64,000 bases of DNA from Chionoecetes opilio (taxonomy: Eukaryota > Arthropoda > Malacostraca > Decapoda > Majidae), in assembly GCA_016584305.1 (NCBI GenBank), contig JACEEZ010020261.1, positions 34,836 through 98,835 of the forward strand, in the 5' to 3' direction. Below are positions 22,115-33,770 of this stretch, piece by piece. Every line of letters starts with the position of its first letter. The stretch's first letter is position 1. The notes beneath the pieces are model-generated. The model made no database searches. It had not been told where the DNA came from and was given only the letters and a program-made list of their open reading frames with translations. The translations under genes were made by a program, and so were the position numbers.

Positions 22115-23045
22115 ACTATTGATTGATTGATTATAGTTTTAAGGCGCCGCAACTGCGGGGTTATTGACGCCTGCTTACATAAGATACATGAAAAGTAAAA
22201 CTAAAAAACTAAATTTAAGATATAATTAAAATATTTAAAATAACGAAATACATAAAAGAACAAGAGTACATTACAAACAATAAGAAGTTAATATTAAAAA
22301 CATCATAACTTGTTGAGAAGGCCAGCCTTCTCAATAAATGTATGGACTTCATGTCCCGGAGAGAAACACCTCTCTCCCAATGCCAGGGAGAGACGGTAAG
22401 CACCGTCCGACCCGCGACACCGGGACAAAAATTGCACACGTAGGTCCCCAAGACTGGGACACTCGACCAGCAAGTGCCGCACAGTTAAGGGGACCAAACA
22501 ATCATCACAGTAAGGAGGGTGGCCCCCCTCCATGAGGAACCCATGAGTATATAGTGTGTGACCAATACGCAATCGTGCCAAGGCAGTCTCCCATCTCCGG
22601 GAGAGACCGCAGTAGCTCCAGTCCTCGATACTTTGGCGGATGGCGCGCAGTTTATTTTGCCCTATAGTAATCCAACGTTCCTGCCAACTGTTGTGAACTG
22701 ATCTATGGATTGCCGAGCGCAGGTCCGTAGCCGGCACTGCAAAATGTGATAGAGCTGGTCTTCTAGCTGCAGCTTTTGCCAAGGCATCAGGTTCCTTATT
22801 ACCGGCAACACCTACATGTGCCGGTACCCAACAAAAGCTGACCGTCCGGCCTCGCTTCTTGAGCAGATAAAGCCATTCCAGGATGGCATTGACCAGCGGA
22901 TGGGGAGAGTTAAAATTACATAGTGATTGAAGAGCACTACAAGAATCACTAAAAATTGTAAAAGAAACATCCGGAAGGGTAAAAATAAGCATGAGAGCAT
23001 ATAAAATAGCACTTATTTCAGCCGATGACTTCGACTTCGACTTCG
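22115..23045 (-). mobile_element. 5'-truncated LINE copy (RNase H end and 3' UTR)
   Basis: The minus strand carries the last part of a non-LTR retrotransposon: RNase H coding (see 22,303-23,106), a 3' UTR with a GGCGTC...GGCGCC hairpin, and a short (AATC)n-type tail at about 22,115-22,135. The same 3' end occurs at 17,050 (degraded) and 52,250 (degraded). 5' truncation and a simple-sequence tail are typical of target-primed reverse transcription. It lies inside the CxxC-protein exon on its 3' side and abuts repeat Y on its 5' side. Confidence 0.75.
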
Positions 23046-23106
23046 GAAGATGCACAATTGGTATTGAGATCATTTTTACGTCTGTAGGACAATAAAACTC
23101 GACCAA
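22303..23106 (-). pseudogene. LINE ORF2 C-terminus: RNase H domain plus zinc knuckle (267 codons)
   Basis: In LINEs of the Jockey/I/R1 group this domain removes RNA from the RNA-DNA hybrid during integration. In the 267-codon frame the RNase H residues visible are Glu30 (SSAEISAILYAL), Asp54 (FSDSCSALQSL), the WVPAHVGVAGN loop at 93-103 and Asp107 (EPDALAKAA). The first catalytic Asp strand (usually TDGS) is missing, so the domain begins after the 5' truncation and is inactive. The C-terminus has Cys200-x2-Cys203, His211 and Cys216 (CDDC...HLLVEC), the CCHC-like knuckle of these LINEs. The first 25 or so codons derive partly from repeat Y sequence. No internal stop is present, unlike the degraded copies at 17.1-18.0 and 52.4-53.1 kb. 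Confidence 0.8.
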
Positions 23107-23145
23107 ATTTGTGGCAGCTTAAAAATGTCAGAACACTACCTTTAT

Positions 23146-24256
23146 GGGGAGTTTTCTAATAAGCTCACGCTCAAGCCTGTCTCTCAGGCTCTCACATCCT
23201 CAGCACTTTCAGGCTGAATGATCTATCATTTACCGTAAATTCTCTGTACTTCTTTGGGACATCAGAATTACCCTTCAATACAACAACTGAAACAGTTCTT
23301 AATAAAAAATGTAGTTTATCATTTTATTTGTCTGCACTTGGTGAAAATATTGGCAAAACAATTGAATATTTGAAAACTCAATCTTTAAAAATCGTCTTTT
23401 CATAAAAAAACACAAGTTCAAGCAGAATGAGGCTTCAGGAAATATCTACTTGTATGTAAGCATTCACTGAGTACCTGTTTTGGGTGTATATGTCTCTCTT
23501 GCGACGAACATTTAACCAAGAAGTAATTTAAGTGCTTGGCACCTCAACGAACAGTCCGGGATGGAAGACAGTTGAGAGCGTTTGTTTACTATTTCCGTCT
23601 CGAAAGACGAAAGTCTCCTTTATGTGGGAAACGGTATGTGGGAGCGGATGCCACGAATATTCCAGTAGAGGATAGAGAGTGTGATGAGATAAGCGGGTGA
23701 TAATAGTTAGGATGACAGTTTCTGGTATTGAGGAGTTAGGAGTATCAGAGATTTGAGCTGTGAGGTAAGGAGCGGGGGCGCTGTGCTGAGTTCCTACCCA
23801 TGTGGTGTCTACAGGAAAGTGGATGATAACAGATCCTGCCGGCGGGATGGTTTCTGTGGAGATGCTGAACGCCACACTCTGTTTTGGTTAAATGTTCGTC
23901 GCAAGACAGACAGACACACCCAAAACAGGTACTCAGTGAATGCTTACATACAAGTAGATATTTCCTGAAGCCTCATTCTGCTTGAACTTGCGTTTTTTTA
24001 TGAAAAGACGATTTTTAAAGATTGAGTTTTCAAATATTCAATTGTTTTGCCAATATTTTCACCAAGTGCAGACAAATAAAATGATAAACTACATTTTTTA
24101 TTAAGAACTGTTTCAGTTGTTGTATTGAAGGGTAATTCTGATATGTCCCAAAGAAGTACAGGGAATTTACGGTAAATGATAGATCATTCAGCCTGAAAGT
24201 GCTGAGCATGTGAGATGCGCGAGGGACATCTGGCGGCTTAGCTTTGAAAACTCCCC
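23146..24256. mobile_element. 1.1-kb foldback element with long terminal inverted repeats
   Basis: The element begins GGGGAGTTTTC and ends GAAAACTCCCC. Its inverted repeats span about 375 bp each (23,146-23,521 and 23,885-24,256) and are nearly identical except for a variable patch 12-50 bp from the ends. The flanks, compared with the empty site at 1,329-1,339, show insertion at CCTTT-AT-TGCG with a 2-bp AT repeated on both sides (or, equally, no duplication if the element starts TGGGG). The 360-bp loop holds a 115-codon minus-strand frame (23,875-23,528) with no recognised domain. Tc1/mariner would duplicate TA; the AT does not fit it. A degraded copy starts near 18,190. Confidence 0.85.
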
Positions 24257-24900
24257 ATTGCGTTACCCAATTTTTTACCATGAAACTATTGACCCTAGAC
24301 CAAAAATGGCATGAATACTTTTTGTTAAGCTCAACGAGATCTACCCTAAACATCTATCCGTTTCTTTTTTGCTAATACAGATATTTAGATATAACAGTTT
24401 ATATATTTAGCGCCTCCTTGTGCCGTTCAATGACCAGCAGCTTATTGATGCACCATACATCTATCTTTTATCCGTCTAACATATTGTTATGTCTTGATGG
24501 AGAGCGTGTCTGCAGGAATCGTATTCGACTTTGAAAAATGTACATTTCTTATTCGCAAGAGTTTTACGCATGTATGCAATTTTCCCTTGATTTCTGGATT
24601 TTTTTTCTCGGGTAATATGCCTTAAAAACAAACTTCTTTCGATCAATTATCAATGGAATTCAAATCTGCTTATACCACAGGGAAGCCTGTTGAAATCTGG
24701 ATTTTTTGCACTCCGTAACGTTTTCTTATAGCTAATACGGTTCGTGAGATATTATGGAAACATTGCTTCCCCCCATTTTCCGCAGCCTCGTACTGATACA
24801 TTCCACGGCTAAAGTTTTTTTTTTTTTACCGAACAAACGCGCTTCAGTCTCTCAGTATCCGTCTCGGAGACTAGACGTACGCGTGCGAGCGAGCTCTCTT
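24257..24900 (+). repeat. Dispersed repeat Y, copy 2 (continuation after insertion)
   Basis: Continues repeat Y after the foldback element and matches 1,333-2,005. Landmarks are TTGCGTTACCCAATTTTTT, AAGCTCAACGAGATCTACCC and GCTTATTGATGCACCATACA. The 23,050-23,145 part lies left of the insertion. Confidence 0.85.
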
Positions 24901-24919
24901 GGGGCGAATTTTGGTGAGG

Positions 24920-24949
24920 AAGCCGCAAGAAGCCGGCTTCTTGCAGCTT
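24920..24949. repeat. Short palindrome of a dispersed family
   Basis: The core GCAAGAAGCCGGCTTCTTGC (24,925-24,944) is a perfect 20-bp palindrome; the dyad extends to 30 bp with one mismatch. Related copies with the flank CCTCACCAAAATT(C/T)GCCCC occur near 27,485 and 31,090, with a shorter dyad near 31,043. Confidence 0.85.
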
Positions 24950-26213
24950 GCATTTCTGTTAACTCGAGGCACTTTTAAGTCTCCCTGCAAACCGTTTATA
25001 TCAGACTGTGATCTAACTAGGAAATAGACGTCCACACTAAAGATGTGGAACGTGTCCAAGCTCGCACAGGCTAAAGTCAACTTTTTAAATACCCTCACCT
25101 TAATAATACTTCTATGCACTCAAGACTTTGCCCCCATTCGTGGAGTAAACATTTTACAAGCCTATAGAAAAATAACCCCTACCTATCTTATATATCAAAA
25201 AACAGCTGTTTCTCGTTAATCCCACTTTTAAAGGGTTGTGTAAAAAAAAATTTGTAAGTCGTAGTTTTTTTAAATCTCATATATTCGGCCTTTTGTTTAA
25301 TATCCCCCGTGATACCAGGGTCGATGTGGGGGGAGGGGTCCGCCGTGAATTTTAAAATTTGCATCTAGGGGTCATGAATAATTTATATTTTTTTTATATG
25401 TTACCCTTTGTTTTCACATGAAATTTTAAAGCCGATCAGATAAAAAAAGACATTAAAAAAATAAAAACCCTATTTTGTCTTTTTTTTGATAAAATTTTTG
25501 AATTGCATCCCCTCAGCCTTTTTTTGACCGATTTCCTTGTGACATAACATAGATAAATTCTTTTTATTCTAAAAATTTGTTCTGAAAAAAGTTAAAAATT
25601 TTTTAAAAATGTTAAATGCCCTCGCTATGGGCATTTAAAAAATGTCCGCTAAAAAAAAATTTCCCCCAAATTCAAAACCCAAAAAGGATGGGTGTTGCCA
25701 TAGACCATATAACCCAAAATTCGTTATTAAAATGTTTGTTTCATATTGTCAGGGCGGACCTCCCTTAAATCTTTCATTTTTTAAAATTTGTTCCCCCCAC
25801 TTTTTTTTTAAGTTACATTCTGGTTTCTTAAAAATGTTTGGGAATATAACTCACCACAGAGTTATATACCTAGAAGCGAGCCCGCATCCCGTTGTATTGT
25901 GACGGTGACGCCCCGCCGCGGGGACCATCTGGCTTATAAAAACCTTTTTCCCAACTATTTTCCGACCCCCCATTTGATTTGAAAAGAAACTAGTCACCAC
26001 GCTCCTGATAAAATTTTTGGATCATATTACAAAAATCTGCAACAATAATGTAAATTATACGAAAATGAGGGCAAATAAAGTAGCGCAAAAACTTTGTTTT
26101 TTCAACTCCTTATGGCAGCTATTTATCCTTGTATATTATTTTAAAAACAGGGTTCCGAATCTACTACCACTTGCCTGATTAGGGGGGTCTAGGATACTTG
26201 CCGATGGGACACT
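24950..26213. other. No recognisable gene; clean-to-degraded transition
   Basis: Clean text gives way to degraded text near 25,130. Frames such as 25,642-25,902 carry no known motif. Confidence 0.4.
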
Positions 26214-26221
26214 ATCTAGAG

Positions 26222-26340
26222 CAGTGGTCTTAACCTGGGTACCTGTACCCCCGGGTACGAAACCTTACCCCTGGGGTACGAGACATCTGACCAAAATAAT
26301 TCAATGTCATTTTTTAAAAAGGAAGCGGAAATATATTTAT
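26222..26340 (+). mobile_element. hAT element left end, second copy
   Basis: CAGTGGTCTTAACCTGGGTACC, preceded by ATCTAGAG at 26,214-26,221, matches the left terminus and 8-bp target pattern of the element at 2,407. Similarity continues for about 120 bp. No right end was found downstream, so this is a fragment, or the rest is lost in degraded sequence. Confidence 0.7.
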
Positions 26341-26624
26341 AATTATTTTGGTCGTCACAAAATTTTTTAACCCCCTGGAGTCCAAAGGGTTCTCTTTAAA
26401 GCATACTACAATATCTTGTACAATAATTAGTTCCGTCATATGTCTTTTCTTATTTTTCCCGTTTGTACAAGTTCTATACTCGTGTGGTAGTGTTCATGTG
26501 TCGTTGGTCAGCACTAGCCACTGCCCCCAAAAAATCAGCACCGGGCTGCAGCCCAATGTGGCCCCAAATCTGGGCCCCGGGCAGCCGTCGTGAAGGTCTG
26601 CCGCTCTCGCCCCAAAACCCGGGT

Positions 26625-27060
26625 TGTGAACTTTTGTAGCCCACATTTCTATGCAGGGCCCCCCCCAAAATTATCGTATTTTCAGATAGATTATCGTACA
26701 ACCTTAGCAAAAATAAATAGTCGTGATAACATTACATCATTGAATTCAGCATTCCACATAAAATTTTTCTCTTTTCACCAAAATATATAATAAATCATAA
26801 ACCCCAAAATTCCTTTTAATTTTTTTTTTTTCCAAAAAAAAATGAAATTTTTTTTTTATATTTTTAGTAACACATAATGACTCAAAAAAAGTGAACTCGG
26901 AACTCTACATAGCTACCACCTAAAAAGAAAAAGGAATTCCTTTTTCCTCCTCTATTCTTTTATCCCCTGTGTCACTGGGGCTTATTTGATAGTGTTCATT
27001 GTCATCGACATTTTATAATATCATTTGGGGATAAAAAGAAACACAACTCCCTTTTCCCCT
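26625..27060 (+). repeat. Dispersed repeat V, copy 1
   Basis: Colinear with 31,150-31,595. Shared landmarks are CGTATTTTCAGA(T/C)AGATT, CGTACAACCTTAGC, TTTTTAGTAACAC and TGTCATCGACAT. The motif AATTATCGT also recurs at 27,347-27,418. Non-coding. Confidence 0.75.
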
Positions 27061-27984
27061 TACACACGCGCGCTGGAAGAAACCAAGTAGGGTTTCCGTC
27101 AAAGTCAGTTTCTTACCTTTGTCTTGGAAAGGTTTAACCCTTGCTAAATACCCTCTCAAAATCTGCTTCTAAGCGGAAGAAACGCCCCAAAATCCATGTC
27201 ATGAAAAGGCCCAAAAAGTAAAACTAAAAACCTCTCTCTTTTCTCTCTCGCGGAATTTGACAGTTTTTTTTTTTTTTTTTTTTTTTTTTGCGATGAAAAT
27301 CTTTGTAGACTTTATAATGTACTTATATTTTGGTAAATTATCGTATTTTCGTGTACGATTCCAACCATGCACGACATCTGGGATGTAAAATTATCGTCCC
27401 AAAATCGAAAATTATCGTCGTTACAACCCCTGCTCTACCCAACGCATAGTTAAGGGCAAATTTTTGGGTGGGGAAAACCCGTAAAAAGCCGGCTTCTTGC
27501 GGCTTCTCCCCGCTTTCGTCCCTCGCCAGAACGGCTGACAGTTGTCGAGGCTCGCCCGCTCGGCGTCACAGCTGATATTGTAAACATAAAAACCACACAA
27601 GAAAAAGTTACCGTCGAATGAAACCATTAAAACTTACGATACTGACGACGATATTGTGAATGGATCACAACCATACCCTTTCACTTAATTTTTTTTTTGC
27701 TCCAAAAACCCAAGGACTATTAATGGGGAAAGGGTAAAGGGGCGGGCCCCTACGGCTCATAGGGGGCTGGCTTCGAGTTCCAATTAGTGTTATTTTTTTT
27801 AAACTGTGCCCCTGAAAGGCGGGGGTCGGGTATAAGGGGGTTTTCTTAACGGGCCATCATTGGCGCCATGCCCGGATTTTCCGTTTTGGGGGTTTGGGTG
27901 ATTTTTGGGTTTGGTTTATATTTTGCTTGGAAGATGGGGGGGTGTTTTTTTTTCATTTTTGGGCTAATTTTTGGCTTAAAATTT

Positions 27985-28050
27985 TTTCTCTTCTCTCTCT
28001 CTCTTCTCTCTTCTCCCTCTCTCTTCTCTCTCTCTCTCTTCTCTCTCTCT

Positions 28051-28082
<32 letters not shown>

Positions 28083-28083
28083 A
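27985..28083. repeat. (CT)n tract
   Basis: Interrupted CT/TTCTCT repeat of about 100 bp. The Leu/Ser-rich or Arg/Glu-rich frames across it are artefacts of the repeat. Confidence 0.95.
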
Positions 28084-31000
28084 AATTTTTTATGAAATTC
28101 TTTGGGTTTTGGGGACTCAACAATACTTTTCTCAATTTTATTTTTTAGCGTTTTAAAAACTGCAAAATATTGCAGCTAAACTAGCTTTTTGGAGGGCTAA
28201 AAAAAGGATCACGTTATCCTATCAAAAAGATTAAAAGGGGGTTACAATTAAAGACTTTTTTAAAAAAATGTTTCGCTTTTTAAGGCTTTCAATGGGTTGT
28301 ACCCGGGAGTGGTATCTAGTTTTCCTTGTCAGGGAAAATACACCCAGTCAAAAGGCACTAAAAGATTTTTTATGTGCCAAGAGCCAGAACAGACTGGTGC
28401 CAGACCCATCACTGTACAAACCAAAAATAGGGAAACATTTGCCTTCTGCATCTTTAATTAGGGAAGTTACACTTTTAAGTCTTGACTTATAAATTTTATT
28501 TTTAAAATTGACCCTAAGGAATATATTTTTTTCCCCCATATAAAAATAGCTTGCAATGTTATTAGTAGTTTTTTTAAAGATATTTAAAGTGACTTTTAGT
28601 TTTTAATGTTTAATGTTATAATATTTTCCCTTTAATGTTTCGTTTAACTTTCTTTTTTTTGTATTTTTTTTATTTGCGCGACTTTCACTTTCATTTTTGT
28701 TATATTGCTAGAACTCTGTGATTAAGTTTGAAGTAAAACCTTTTTTTCTGGAAATAAGATATTTTTTATTTTTTTTCCCCCCCTCTCACTCCTTCTCTAG
28801 TGTCTTCTCCTTCATCTTGGGGCAGATAACCTTCATGAAACCCGGGCAATAAAACCGGGAAACATAGACTGTGTTACTTTTTGCAGATTAAAACCCTTGC
28901 CATAAAAAGGAAATAGAGACAGACAGCATTATGAGTGTTTGTTATACATGACAATAACATGTTCTAGTTTCTCCAAAATTTTTTCCCGATTTTTTGCCAC
29001 CTTTATAGTAAACAGGCTAAATTACAAGGAAATGCAAAATAATAAAAAAATTTTTTGTTGAGTGTACCTAAAGAATTTTATAAGGAAAGAAAAAATTAAT
29101 AACACAAAAATCCAACTATCACTAAAATAAAAAAATATTTAAACCTCAATTTTAATGCAAAAGGGGCCAGTTATCGATTGGTCAGATAATTGTAACCAAA
29201 GTGCCAGTAATACATGAACATTTTTTTCAACAAATACATTTCTCAAAAATAGTTCAAAATTTTTTTTTCCTACATGCAAAAACACTCTGACCCATAACCA
29301 ACCCTACTTAATTCACCAACCAAAAGTATTGGGTTTATACACTGTGCCCCTGTATATTTTTTAAAAGTTTGTGTTTACACACAACCCTCTTTTTTACGGA
29401 CCTTTGATAAAAATACGATTTAAACACTTTTTCTGCCCCCGGAATGCGTCTTTTACCGAAAAAGTTCTATATGCGTTGTGGGGTTCTGATTGTTTTTAAT
29501 TGCCCTGAAAATTCGTGTAGTATTTGTGATGGCTGCATGTATGTTGTTTATTGAACTTTCGTAGATGAAACGGCAAAGTTCCGATACAGGGAAATTTATC
29601 GGAAAAAAAAGGAACTTTATATTTTCAGTACGACCACAATTTTTTTATATAAGGAAAAGTCGGAAACACTCGAATAATTATAACCTCTCCATCTTCCCAA
29701 TTTTTTTCTCAAAGGAATTTAAATGTACATCATTTTTCCTTTAAATTAAATGTAAAACATAAAAATAGGTACCCAAAAAAAACCTTTAAATCCTTCTTTC
29801 ATAAACATCTAATTTAACCAAAAACGTTACCAAAATTTTTTTATTAAAAAAAAAAAATATATATTTATTTAAATAAAAAATTAAACTTAAAACCCCCCCC
29901 TTCCTTCTTAACCAACAACTTGGGCCCCGGGTAAAACCGGGGTTTTTGGGGGGGTTTTGGGGACCAAAATTTAAATATGGCCCCCCAAAAAACCCAAATA
30001 AAATTTTTTTTTTTAATTTTTTTTTTTTTTTAAAAAATTTAAAATTTTTTTAAAAAAAAGGTTTTTAATTTTGGGGGTTTTAAAAAATAAAATTAAAAAT
30101 TAAATTTTTTTTAATAATTTTTTTTATGTTTGTTAAAATTATATTTTTTTCTAAAAAAATTTTTTTTTTAAAATAAAATCCCTTTTAAAAAACAATTTGA
30201 AAAAGGACAGTAATATAACCCATAGACCCCCTTTGGGTCGCTTCCGTGAGCCCTTGTTTTAAGTTTTCCCTAACGAAATGCTAGTCATTTCCACAATACC
30301 TACACACCTCTACCTAAATTTAATATTGTTATGTCCCGTCAACAGTAATAAAATGCTACTTAAGATATCTTCCAATTTTTTGTGGTGGAATTGGATGATG
30401 GTGAAGGTTTGTGTACTCTGTCCCCGTCGGCGAGATTTCCCCAATTTTCACGTTCTCAACAATGGAGAAACAAGAACCAAAATTGGGCATAGAATCAGCA
30501 AAAAACGTTCCGGCCCTGTTTTGATAGCATAATTAGAAAAATTAGAAAAACAACGACTGGTTTTGTTTAAAAGATAGAGAAAGTTATTTCACCAGACGAT
30601 CGACGTTCTCCTATCACAGTCATTTTTTAGCTCTTTTAGTGTGGTCCGAAAGTTAAGCCCGTGCTACAAAATGTACAATCAGGCAATTTGGCCATTTATC
30701 GCAAATTCAGAAAAAACTACTATCCAGCTGGGCCCCCTACGTCAGCCTGATAACATGATCATTCTTCACCGTTTTAAATTTTTTCCTGTCGTGTCATTAA
30801 CTTTATATTCTTGTTCGGGGTCTTAGGAAAGTGCTGCTTCTGAAGTACTCTATGTTTTTACTTGTGTCCTTTTATCTTTAATTACGTTTTCTACGCCGAT
30901 ACTCCTGTCTGAGAAACCTGCCCGTCCCGCCCTATTTGTTGTTTTCTCTGACGTCACGGCAACAAGCGGTAAGAACCATGGTAAGCGAGCCCTGGGTCCC

Positions 31001-31085
31001 TTCTTAGGGGTTCTTACGGGTTTACCAGTGGGCCAATCCATAAGAAGCGGCTTCTTAAAAATGCCCCGCCATAAAGAAAACCAAG

Positions 31086-31595
31086 CTGCAAGAAGCCAGC
31101 TTCTTACGGCCTCACCAAAATTTGCCCCAGCGCCCCTCGGTCGCTGAGGGAGGGTTGTGAACTTTTTTTAGCCCCCATTTTCGTACGAGCCACCAAAATA
31201 CGTATTTTCAGACAGATTTTTCGTACAACCTTAGCTAAATAATAGCAGTATAATACATAATTGAATCAGCATTCACTATAAAAAAATTTTTTCTTTTCAC
31301 CAAAAACTATAATATATCCTTCATAACCAAAAATTTCCTTGTTAATTTTTTTTTTTTAAATAAAAGAAAATTTAAAAGAACAAAAAAATATTTAGTAACA
31401 CTTAAAGACTCAAAAAAAGCGACTGAGAAATACATAGCTATCTCCTCAAAAAAAAAGAGGGAAATTCCGTTCCCTTTTCTATTCTTTTTAAACCCATGTG
31501 TCAGTTGGCGCTTATAATTATAGTGTGTCCGTTGTCATCGACATATCATATCATCAAGGGGACAACAAAAAAAGGGGAAAACAAAGCCCCCTTAT
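31086..31595 (+). repeat. Dispersed repeat V, copy 2, with adjoining short palindrome
   Basis: Copy 2 of the repeat at 26,625. It is preceded at 31,086-31,130 by CTGCAAGAAGCCAGCTTC and CCTCACCAAAATTTGCCCC, the short palindromic family of 24,920. Confidence 0.7.
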
Positions 31596-31879
31596 TCCAA
31601 ATCCCTATAAAGAACAGTAAAAGAATAAAATACAAACAGAGGGGAGCCAAAATTTGTTCGGGAGGTGTCTTGTTACTCTTTTTTTGAAAAGTTTAAGTCA
31701 TAGGGAAAATGGAAAAATGAAAAAAGGAAGGAGTTCCAGAGTTTTTCCCTGAAAGGGATGAAAAAGTAAAGATACTGATTAACTCTTGATTAGGAAGAGA
31801 ATTCTGATTTGCCCTGGATGTTACCCCTTCCAGTCTAAACCCCTCTCTTTTTCAGAGCGCAAAAACTGAGGCATAATCT

Positions 31880-33770
31880 CTGGATGGAGGCGTACTTTCC
31901 CCCACTTTCTCTAATCCTAAAACCCGTCAACCTTGGTTTAAAATCTGCTTGTTCTCATGCTGTCCGAGATAGAGAGGTGCTCACAAAAGGGACCGTAACA
32001 TCCTCTCCCAAACTCATGCCCTTTTTAAATTTTGCCCGAATCATGCCAAAACTTTATTCAAACCCCAAAAATCTTTCATTCATAGAAAATATCAAATCTT
32101 TCTGAATCAAATTCCTTTGTGACTTCGGCATCTAGCTAATAAATCTCTAACCATTTTTTTCTTCATCTTTCCCCCCTATGCTTCACCCGATGGCTCCACG
32201 CTGTTCTCTATTCTAAACTGAAATCTTCGCTCAAACCTTGCTAAAAATTCCACTCTGTTGATGAAGGGGTTGTTCCTCCACCCTCGACTATATTAGCCGT
32301 CTTAAAATCCTTTGGAGATTTTTTTTTTGCCCCTTTCTGGCCTGATCCTCGGGAAAGGGTTACGATCCCGAGAGTCCCCCCTATTGTTCTCAAAAAATGA
32401 CTTTTGTGCTTCCCTTGCCTGGTCAAACTTTTCCGTCTTTGTCATCTACTTCCACCTTTCCTTTTGCGAAATTTCTCACTCCAACCTGTTCCTAAAAGGG
32501 TGACCGTTCTAATCCTTCAAAATACCGTCGTATGCTTGACTTCCCGCCTTTCTAAAGTTTTTTTAATCTATACTTAAAAGAAGATTCTTTAAGTACTTCT
32601 GCTCAAATTTCTATCGATCGCAGTACGGTTTCCGTAAAGGGCGATCTATGGCGATGTTCTAGCTTTCCTAAAAGAACTTTGGGCACCTCCTTTTGGGTTT
32701 TCGGGAAACTTTTGCTGTTGCCCTTGACATTTCAAAAGCTTTGATAAAAGTTGGCCAAAACTTTAAATTTTTAAATACCCCCATTCGGTTTCTTCCTTCT
32801 CTCTGTACTTTTTTAATTTTCCTTTCAAAACCCTTCTATTGCAGCTTTTGTAGACGGACATTGTTTTTCTCCTAAAACTATCAAAAATTGTTCCCGGGTT
32901 TTTTGTCCTATCAAACTCTCTCTATTTTCATTAATGATCTTCTAATCTAACTCAAAGCCTTCCACCGTACCTGATGATTCTATCCTGTTTTTCAATCGTT
33001 TTTAGACTCCAACTCAACAGGAACTAAGTATTACGGAGAGATGCCACCCACGCCTAAATTCTGATCTTTTTATAATTTCTGATTGGGCAAAGCAAACCTT
33101 TTTTTGTTTAATGCCCAAAAACCCATTTTTCACCTATCTACTCGACAAAATTTCCCGATAACTATCCCCTCTTTTTCAAAGACACTCAACCTCTCCTTTT
33201 CTACAATGAACATTCTAGCTATCCTTTATAAAAATCTGTATGGAAAACTCACATCTCACTCTTTTCTAAACCTTCTAAAAATTAGGTGTCCTGTGGCGTC
33301 TGCGTCCTTTTTTTTCCCTCCCCAAATTGGTTCTCTCTACAGGGGGGTTTTCCGCCCATTATGGAGTATGTCTCACATTTTTGGGGGGGATCCACCTACA
33401 GCTCTCCTAAACAGGGGTTTAGTAAAAAACTTTTTTGTCTCATCAACTCCTCTCCTCTGACTGACTGTCTTCAATCTTTTAAAACACCGCCGCAAAGTTG
33501 CTTGTTTGCTTCTTCTACCGGTTTTTTAGCTCACTGCTCTCTGACTTGCTAACGCATGCCTCCCCCCCCCTGCGGCCTCGCTGCCAAAACTTTCTACTCA
33601 TTCTCATCCCTATTCTGTCCTCTTCCTAATGCAAGGGTTAATCGATCTTATCTTTCATCCCTTTCACTGGTAAAATCTGGAACTCTCTCCCCGTTTTTTA
33701 TTTTTCCACTTTCCTAGACTTAAATCTTTTCAAAAGAGGATAACAAGACCCCTCCCGAACTAAATTTGGC
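31880..33770 (+). pseudogene. LINE reverse transcriptase (decapod-type), frame-broken
   Basis: ORF2 remnant of a non-LTR retrotransposon: the reverse transcriptase that copies element RNA at the target nick. Pieces in three frames follow the family order. These are SACSHAVRDREV near 31,945; RSQYGF-like RKGRS near 32,625; FGETFAVALDISKA(F/L) near 32,700; FINDLL-like sequence near 32,930; a degraded ADDS-type Asp motif near 32,970; LSTRQNFPI near 33,140; MEYVSHFWGGS near 33,365; LINSSPLTDCLQSF near 33,440; and FTGKIWNSLP near 33,665. From memory this order and wording are typical of a LINE family very abundant in crabs. All breaks occur in the degraded block, so intactness cannot be judged. The endonuclease part is not seen upstream. 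Confidence 0.75.

Noticed and set aside
23528..23875. 115-codon minus-strand frame in the foldback loop as a transposase
   Set aside because: No catalytic or DNA-binding motif is visible; kept only as an unassigned frame.
27868..28148. Leu/Ser-rich membrane-like frames
   Set aside because: Translation of an interrupted (CT)n tract plus stretched homopolymers in a degraded block.
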